29,702 nt of DNA from a virus. The stretch covers positions 1 through 29,702 of IMG/VR virus record IMGVR_UViG_3300030419_001062; one strand, given 5' to 3'. The position numbers were made by a program, and so were the translations under genes. The notes below the pieces were generated by a model, which saw only the letters and a list, made by a program, of their open reading frames with translations, was not told where the DNA came from and did not search any database. This document shows positions 26,044 through 29,702 of the stretch, one piece after another; position 1 is the first letter of the stretch; each line of letters begins with the position of its first letter.

Positions 26044-26512
26044 TATAAGCAAGTTCTTTGATTTCCCATTCATCAACCTCATCATTTGAAACTATATAGT
26101 GTTCTGCCGTACTATCTTTAAATATTCTTACAAACCAGTACCAGTCCACTTGCTTTGTTGCTGTTTGATGTGATTTATAATTTACACGGAATTCATCTGC
26201 TGTAGATTTCATTCCTTTTACATCAAATCTTGTTAACCCGTCCATTTCCATAATTATATCAGGTTCAGGACAGGGTTCTGTGTCTACAAGTGGTGCAGAC
26301 CTAAAGTTAATATCTTTATTTGAAAGATGGTCTTGTGCTATTAATTCTGCTATGATACCAAGTTTGCTTATTTGGTGTTCTTGTTTCCCTCTGTATTCCT
26401 TGGTGCCTTTCTTATATACTGAAGCAGATAATTTACTGCGTAGTTTAGCAAGTTCATCAGCAATCCGATTAAATACTATAGGATAGGGTTTACGCTCTTT
26501 CTTTATAATCAT
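26006..26512 (-). CDS. PD-(D/E)xK superfamily nuclease-like protein
   Basis: Encodes 168 residues and is the most downstream gene of the minus-strand block, converging on the late operon. Fold markers: E56 in KLGIIAELIAQ (first core helix), D85 in CPEPDIIMEM, and D97-V-K99 in RFDVKG, giving the E / PD / DxK arrangement. Downstream, WYWFVRIF resembles the buried strand of these nucleases. A Cys pair and an acidic tail are also present. Such nucleases in phage serve as resolvases, recombination exonucleases or restriction-like enzymes, and the sequence alone does not pick one. ATG at 26512 follows a weak TAGGTG; the upstream region is the AT-rich intergenic sequence. Confidence 0.75.
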   Translation of the reverse strand: MIIKKERKPYPIVFNRIADELAKLRSKLSASVYKKGTKEYRGKQEHQISKLGIIAELIAQDHLSNKDINFRSAPLVDTEPCPEPDIIMEMDGLTRFDVKGMKSTADEFRVNYKSHQTATKQVDWYWFVRIFKDSTAEHYIVSNDEVDEWEIKELAYTKAYCFGLQEVQ

Positions 26513-26689
26513 TTTTAATGCACCTAATCGCTTGAATACGAGACTATTTTAGCATATTCGATTCTCTTATCGAGTTTGCTAGTTTTGAACGTATTTTCAG
26601 CGTTTTTAGTAAAATTATAGGTTAGGATAGTAATATATAGTAATAATATTCCTAGTAATATATATATTATATATACTATATATCCTATA
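26513..26689 (-). promoter_or_regulatory. AT-rich intergenic region, possible promoter
   Basis: A 177-base gap between the zinc-ribbon gene and the nuclease gene, the only sizable gap in the window. On the minus strand a perfect -10-like TATAAT lies at 26619-26614, about 100 bases before the nuclease ATG, but no good -35 is seen 15-18 bases further up. It also holds a weak 5-bp hairpin (26558-26573) and the long imperfect palindrome listed separately. A 73-codon minus-strand open frame across this region begins inside the zinc-ribbon gene and is probably not real. Confidence 0.35.
26625..26685. repeat. Imperfect inverted repeat with AGTAAT direct repeats
   Basis: The left arm GGATAGTAATATATAGTA (26625-26642) matches the reverse complement of the right arm TACTATATATCC (26674-26685), allowing a 4-base insertion in the left arm. 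The centre is almost all A/T. AGTAAT occurs three times (26629, 26639, 26654), spaced about 10 and 15 bases. Could be a protein-binding site, a cruciform or terminator-like element, or an AT-rich unwinding region. Confidence 0.55.
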
Positions 26690-27025
26690 CTATAGACATT
26701 TCTTACAGATTTTTTCGGTCTTACCCATTTTTGGAAAATCATCATAGAAGTTCACTCTCGTTATTTTGTCGCAAGAAATATTCTGACCTTTTAACTGTCT
26801 TTGTTTCCAACCTTCGTGTACCCATTCCCAACAAGTATCACATTTTGGACATAGATATATAAATCCATCAGCGTTTTTCTGATAGTTAGTATCTTTACGT
26901 ACTGTAGTTGGTTTGTTGATTCCTAGCATAATATCTCCAAGTATGCTATCTGAACTCTTCAACAGTTTGAGCCATTCCTTGCCATACATGGTCTCAGGTC
27001 TTGGTCTTTGATATTTTTTACTCAC
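26690..27025 (-). CDS. Small zinc-ribbon protein (GTG start)
   Basis: Encodes 111 residues from a GTG at 27025, overlapping the previous gene by eight bases. Cysteines C59-x-x-C62 in YLCPKC and C107-x-x-C110 in KICKKC make a four-Cys zinc-ribbon pattern, with C65 and C85 in between. The N-terminal half has SSDSILGDIMLGIN and positively charged residues that could contact DNA. It lies in the nuclease/methyltransferase block, so nucleic-acid binding or a small regulatory or recombination role is possible. Exact function unknown. Confidence 0.65.
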   Translation of the reverse strand: MSKKYQRPRPETMYGKEWLKLLKSSDSILGDIMLGINKPTTVRKDTNYQKNADGFIYLCPKCDTCWEWVHEGWKQRQLKGQNISCDKITRVNFYDDFPKMGKTEKICKKCL

Positions 27026-27383
27026 TCCAGGGCTCGTATTCCATTAATTGATTATATACCCACTCTGGATAGTTTTCCATTAAGTCTTCTAATTCATCCT
27101 GACTCATTTCACGACCATGATATGTCGCACTCTCTACAAAAGCATCAGAATAATCTGGGTAATCTTCATTGTCGATACCACTAAAGACTATATCCTGTAT
27201 TTTATCTAATTGTATCATATCTTTTTCTCCTTTTTTAGATATAACTAAAGTATGATTAAGCCATTGAGCATTATACTCGTCTGCTGTTGTTGGTTCAATG
27301 TACGATTCTTGACATTTATCGCACATACCATGTGCATTAGCAGTTGGCTTATCACACTCGTGGCAATGTGTTAGGAAGGGCAT
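27018..27383 (-). CDS. Small zinc-finger/ribbon protein with acidic C-terminus
   Basis: Encodes 121 residues. The N-terminus contains C7-x-x-C10 and C21-x-x-C24 (HCHECDKP; HGMCDKCQ), a rubredoxin-like zinc knuckle. Residues 28-70 are mixed (HTLVISKKGEKDMIQLDKI). The rest is acidic and helical (SQDELEDLMENYPEWVYNQL). The pair of adjacent zinc-ribbon genes suggests a two-part nucleic-acid or protein-binding role. No enzyme motif is present. The start codon lacks a strong Shine-Dalgarno; coupling is with the gene upstream across a 14-base gap. Confidence 0.6.
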   Translation of the reverse strand: MPFLTHCHECDKPTANAHGMCDKCQESYIEPTTADEYNAQWLNHTLVISKKGEKDMIQLDKIQDIVFSGIDNEDYPDYSDAFVESATYHGREMSQDELEDLMENYPEWVYNQLMEYEPWSE

Positions 27384-27397
27384 CTTAGGTAGCCAAC

Positions 27398-27691
27398 TTA
27401 TTCATTTGAAACCTCTTCCAGCGTTCCCTCGCCTTTCGGGTCATTGGGCAACACCTTTTTCTTTTTCATTTTATGCCCTTCCTTTTTATAAGTATTTCTT
27501 AACACTCTTACTAATTTTCTTAGTTTATGCATTGGTGTTTCTATTAAAGCATCAAATCCACAGATTTCTCTCTTAATTTCAAGAGTCTGTTCAATTCCCA
27601 TATGATATTGGGCAAGTGCGTAGGACCTAATAAGGTCCCAACGCACTTCCATTTCGGGTTTCTTAGAAAGGGACATCCGAGTCTTTTTCAT
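27398..27691 (-). CDS. Small basic helical protein, unknown function
   Basis: The longest form is 97 residues, overlapping the SSB-tail gene upstream by 29 bases. In-frame ATGs at 27676 and 27652 are alternatives, and the last removes the overlap; no candidate has a clear Shine-Dalgarno. The core is helical (VRWDLIRSYALAQYHMGIEQ, then HKLRKLVRVLRNTYKK) with a basic patch, and the C-terminus is polar. No family is recognised. It lies between two genes of the DNA-metabolism block, so an accessory role there is plausible. Confidence 0.5.
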   Translation of the reverse strand: MKKTRMSLSKKPEMEVRWDLIRSYALAQYHMGIEQTLEIKREICGFDALIETPMHKLRKLVRVLRNTYKKEGHKMKKKKVLPNDPKGEGTLEEVSNE

Positions 27692-27908
27692 CGACTTTTG
27701 CTTCCTTCTCCTTCACCTCATCACCCATCCTAAGTGAGAGATATTTAATCCCACTCTTGGATGTGTTCTGCCATGCGGCTAACTCGTAGTCAACCCCGTC
27801 CACATTAACAGAGCCAACAAAGTCAGGTCTTCTTTCGTTATCTTCCTTAAAACGATTACGAAAAAGAACACCTTTCCCTGGCTCATTTTGGTATTGTTTG
27901 TCACTCAT
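27663..27908 (-). CDS. Small protein with SSB-like C-terminal tip
   Basis: Encodes 81 residues; ATG overlaps the methyltransferase stop (ATGA). The N-terminal ~58 residues read as a small beta fold (KGVLFRNRFKEDNERR, then VGSVNVDGVDYELAAW, then GIKYLSLRMGD). It finishes with an acidic tail ending DSDVPF. Bacterial SSB proteins end in D-D-D-I-P-F, the tip that docks DNA-repair partners, and this end is a close match. The beta body could be a minimal single-strand-binding or partner-docking domain; a resemblance to DUF736-like proteins is possible. Likely in replication or repair. OB-fold identity is not proven. Confidence 0.65.
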   Translation of the reverse strand: MSDKQYQNEPGKGVLFRNRFKEDNERRPDFVGSVNVDGVDYELAAWQNTSKSGIKYLSLRMGDEVKEKEAKVDEKDSDVPF

Positions 27909-28948
27909 ATGAATAACTCCTTTTGTTTTAAACTCTGTCTGTTATTAATAACTGCGACATACTCAGGATTGAGTTCTATTCCTGTGTAATGTCGACCACA
28001 TCTCTTGGCAACTTTAGCAGTAGTTCCGGACCCCATAAAGATGTCCATAACTATGCATGGTTCTACTGTGTCGTCACAAGTACAAGTTGCAACCCAATTT
28101 GTAGTTCTGTATTTCTGACCTGAGAAATTCAAGGGTTTTACACCTCTAAAACCAGTATCCATAAAATCATCTTTATCGCCATATCCATCACCTCTTACTG
28201 CTTTGTATTCTTCGGTCAATTCTTTTTCTCTAACGTAGGGGGCACCACATTGACTACAACATCCATGTTGCGATGTCCCTGCTTGAATCATTGGAATAAT
28301 AAGTTCCTCAGGGAATGTTGCAAAGTGGGCACCTGCATAATGTGCAGATGGATACCTCCAGACATCACGTTTATTGGAACCAGATTTTTCTCTGATAGGT
28401 TCAGCATCAAAGAAATAATCTCTTTGTTTGCTAAACATAAAAACGTATTCATGTGCTTTTGTACATCTATCTGTTACAGATTCGGGCATAGGGTTGGTTT
28501 TTGCCCATATAATATCTGAACGAAGTATCCACCCACGATTTTGACATTCTAATGCTAATCTCCAAGGCACTCCTGCTAGGTCTTTTTCTTGCAAACCTTC
28601 AGGCATTCTTCTAAACACTCCTTCTCGTTCTTCTCCCATACCTGCTCTACCCTTAGACGTTCTGCTCATATTCCCAACATAACTATCGCCTATGTTGAGC
28701 CAAAATGTGCCGTCATCTCTTAGAACACGCTTGGCTTGGTCGAAAATGTCACACAAGGAGGAAATGTAATCATTTAGGGATTCTTCCAAGCCAACTTGTC
28801 CAGCGTGTCCATAGTCCCGTAAGCCCCAATATGGAGGACTTGTAATTATTTGATGAACGCTCTTATCTGGGAATAGTTTTAGTTTCTTAGCAGAGTCACC
28901 TTCAATGATATTATCTACGTAATCAGACTTTTCCATTAGTAATAACAT
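27905..28948 (-). CDS. Site-specific DNA methyltransferase (SPPY-type, m6A or m4C)
   Basis: Encodes 347 residues from the ATG at 28948, behind AAAGGA with eight-base spacing; an ATG at 28936 and a longer frame to 28984 are possible but lack that site. Catalytic motif IV TSPPYWGLRDY is at about 36-46; SAM-binding motif I (DIFMGSGTT, about 302-310) comes after it, followed by YTGIELNPEYV. That is the beta-class order. S-P-P-Y is shared by N4-cytosine and some N6-adenine enzymes, so the base is unresolved. An insert with CCSQCGAPY and later CTC looks like a small zinc ribbon. No adjacent restriction enzyme is obvious, so it is probably an orphan methylase for host mimicry or regulation. Confidence 0.85.
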   Translation of the reverse strand: MLLLMEKSDYVDNIIEGDSAKKLKLFPDKSVHQIITSPPYWGLRDYGHAGQVGLEESLNDYISSLCDIFDQAKRVLRDDGTFWLNIGDSYVGNMSRTSKGRAGMGEEREGVFRRMPEGLQEKDLAGVPWRLALECQNRGWILRSDIIWAKTNPMPESVTDRCTKAHEYVFMFSKQRDYFFDAEPIREKSGSNKRDVWRYPSAHYAGAHFATFPEELIIPMIQAGTSQHGCCSQCGAPYVREKELTEEYKAVRGDGYGDKDDFMDTGFRGVKPLNFSGQKYRTTNWVATCTCDDTVEPCIVMDIFMGSGTTAKVAKRCGRHYTGIELNPEYVAVINNRQSLKQKELFI

Positions 28949-29072
28949 CAATCCAGTCCTTTGCAAATGACAGTAACATTCCAAATATTAAAAATGCTAT
29001 AGCATATGATAAAAAACCTAATCCTAGAAGTAGAAAATTTAATACCCACTCCCATAAGTTAATGATAATCAT
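28923..29072 (-). CDS. Small membrane protein (49 aa)
   Basis: Start taken as the ATG at 29072, which has GGAAGGAG five bases upstream and sits one base after the previous gene's TAG. The open frame extends further up with a run of Arg/Lys, but that stretch overlaps the previous gene. The product begins MIIINLWEWV and is hydrophobic for most of its length (LLLGLGFLSYAIAFLIFGML), with a short polar end. One or two TM segments. It overlaps the methyltransferase start by 26 bases. An inner-membrane protein of unknown function. Confidence 0.6.
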   Translation of the reverse strand: MIIINLWEWVLNFLLLGLGFLSYAIAFLIFGMLLSFAKDWIDVITNGKV

Positions 29073-29073
29073 A

Positions 29074-29268
29074 CTATCTCCTTCCATTTTTCTTCTCCTT
29101 TTTCTTTTTCTCTCTTGCCTCATATCTAATTACCCAAAATTCAGATTGGAGTTTTATTAATCTGTCATTGAGTATTTTAGTATCTTCGCCACGTTTTTCT
29201 TTCTCATCTATTAGTTTTTTATAGACACTAATTACATCTTCGTATCTTCTATATTCCTCAGGTTTCAT
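29074..29268 (-). CDS. Small coiled-coil protein, unknown function
   Basis: Encodes 64 residues; ATG overlaps the previous gene's TGA (ATGA). Helical and charged throughout: EEYRRYEDVISVYKKLIDEK, then ILNDRLIKLQSEFWVIRYE, ending in a Lys/Arg-rich tail (KKKKEKKNGRR). It looks like a small dimeric helical protein with a basic end that may bind nucleic acid or another early protein. No recognised family. Confidence 0.6.
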   Translation of the reverse strand: MKPEEYRRYEDVISVYKKLIDEKEKRGEDTKILNDRLIKLQSEFWVIRYEAREKKKKEKKNGRR

Positions 29269-29594
29269 TTTTCCACCTTTTCTTTACATAGTTCTATTAA
29301 TAGGTAGAATGTTTCTAACGGGATAGATATATATGGTGCCATTCTGTCTCCTCGGAAGACAACGCCTTCTTCTTGTTTCTCAGGTAGAATCCAAGCAGGT
29401 ACGTGCTTTCTTCTTTTACATCCATAGAATTTACCTTCTACTTCTATGTCACCCATCTCATGTTGGGCACCACCTCTGTCCCTATTAATCGCATCCAGTT
29501 TATACTTTTTTGCTAGGTTTACTGCTTGTCTTTGCAGTTCTGCCCCTCTTTGCCGGTTTCGTCTTCCCCGTCTTACGTTCTTCTGTTTTTTCAT
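29265..29594 (-). CDS. PD-(D/E)xK nuclease-like / Holliday-resolvase-like protein with altered active site
   Basis: Encodes 109 residues. A basic N-terminus (MKKQKNVRRGRRNRQRG), then E19 in GAELQRQAVNLAKK, GAQHEMGDIEV with D49, and FYGCKRRKHVPAW with K60. The C-terminal PYISIPLETFYLLIEL is the hydrophobic strand/helix usual in small phage resolvase-like nucleases. The related proteins I know of carry E-C-K at the third position (the (D/E)xK Glu), while here it reads G58-C59-K60. The protein could be catalytically weak, use another acid, or serve for binding only. Role in recombination or packaging is inferred. Its first 95 bases overlap the open frame to the right. Confidence 0.7.
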   Translation of the reverse strand: MKKQKNVRRGRRNRQRGAELQRQAVNLAKKYKLDAINRDRGGAQHEMGDIEVEGKFYGCKRRKHVPAWILPEKQEEGVVFRGDRMAPYISIPLETFYLLIELCKEKVEK

Positions 29595-29702
29595 TACTTA
29601 ATCCTCGTAGATATTCTTGGAAATTTTCTATTTCACCTTGGTATGTTGCATAGTGTTCCAATGCCTTGTCAGTTGCCATAGTTAATCTTGCGGCTTCTGC
29701 CC
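29500..29702 (-). CDS. Partial small helical protein with basic tail, right edge
   Basis: A minus-strand open frame enters from the right edge and ends at TAA 29502-29500. It reads helical (ATDKALEHYATYQGEIENFQ) then Lys/Thr/Arg-rich (KTGKTKPAKRGRT). It overlaps the 109-residue nuclease gene by 95 bases in another frame, unusual for this tightly packed block. An internal ATG at 29679-29677 could be the real start, giving a complete 59-residue gene; otherwise it is the C-terminus of a longer gene. Whether the overlapping part is translated cannot be settled here. Confidence 0.45.
   Translation of the reverse strand, partial: AEAARLTMATDKALEHYATYQGEIENFQEYLRGLSNEKTEERKTGKTKPAKRGRTAKTSSKPSKKV

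Noticed and set aside
26524-26745. 73-codon minus-strand open frame with a hydrophobic stretch
   Set aside because: It starts inside the zinc-ribbon gene, has no good ribosome binding site, and its TM-like segment is simply the translation of the AT-rich palindrome.
28250-28519. 89-codon plus-strand open frame opposite the methyltransferase
   Set aside because: Lies entirely antisense to a clear methyltransferase gene with intact motifs.
1-29702. tRNA genes, insertion sequences, attachment sites
   Set aside because: No cloverleaf-like gap, transposase, integrase or terminal inverted repeats were seen; nearly all sequence is coding.

Overview
The window reads as an internal segment of an AT-rich tailed-phage genome, most likely a marine podovirus-like phage of a Gram-negative host. 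The reasons are: wall-to-wall genes with ATGA, GTGA and TAATG stop/start overlaps; no host housekeeping genes; fibre, ejection-protein and lysis genes in one long plus-strand operon; a minus-strand DNA-metabolism block; and a small predicted lipoprotein, which implies an outer membrane. Phage and host identity are inferred from gene content only.

Layout. Positions 1-26043 (plus strand) are late genes. First come the end of an unknown gene and two probable head-tail connector or structural genes (85-1621). Next is a fibre/adhesion region (1623-7080): a short Tyr/Ser/Thr-rich protein, two fibre-like proteins, two tandem small paralogues, a collagen-like protein, a LamG lectin-like protein and a small unknown. 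A 2-oxoglutarate/Fe(II) oxygenase of the prolyl 4-hydroxylase type follows at 7070-7630. A lysis-like cassette (7627-9337) holds a 43-residue lipoprotein, a TM/coiled-coil protein, two holin-like membrane proteins, a small acidic protein, a lysine-rich peptide and an M15 peptidase. Then come two structural proteins with Gly-Gly motifs (9338-12803) and a series that resembles T7 genes 12, 14, 15 and 16 in order and size: 1025-, 387-, 660- and 1892-residue proteins. The 387-residue protein carries a C-terminal Hint (Hedgehog/intein) domain. The operon ends with a 47-residue coiled-coil protein and a protein with a metzincin-like zinc motif.

Positions 26006-29702 (minus strand) converge on the late operon, and the two end genes overlap tail to tail by 38 bases. 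This block holds a PD-(D/E)xK nuclease, a 177-base AT-rich palindromic intergenic region, two zinc-ribbon proteins, a small helical protein, a small protein with an SSB-like C-terminal tip, a SPPY-type DNA methyltransferase, a small membrane protein, a small coiled-coil protein, a second nuclease-like protein whose expected catalytic Glu is Gly, and an incomplete gene at the right edge.

Most noteworthy: (i) a collagen-like protein and a prolyl-hydroxylase-like oxygenase in one operon, suggesting a hydroxylated phage collagen fibre; (ii) a duplicated module in that collagen protein that is about 90% identical in protein but heavily different at synonymous sites; (iii) a Hint domain fused to a probable ejection protein; (iv) a metzincin-like protein at the end of the ejection operon. 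The only gene-free stretch of any size is 26513-26689.
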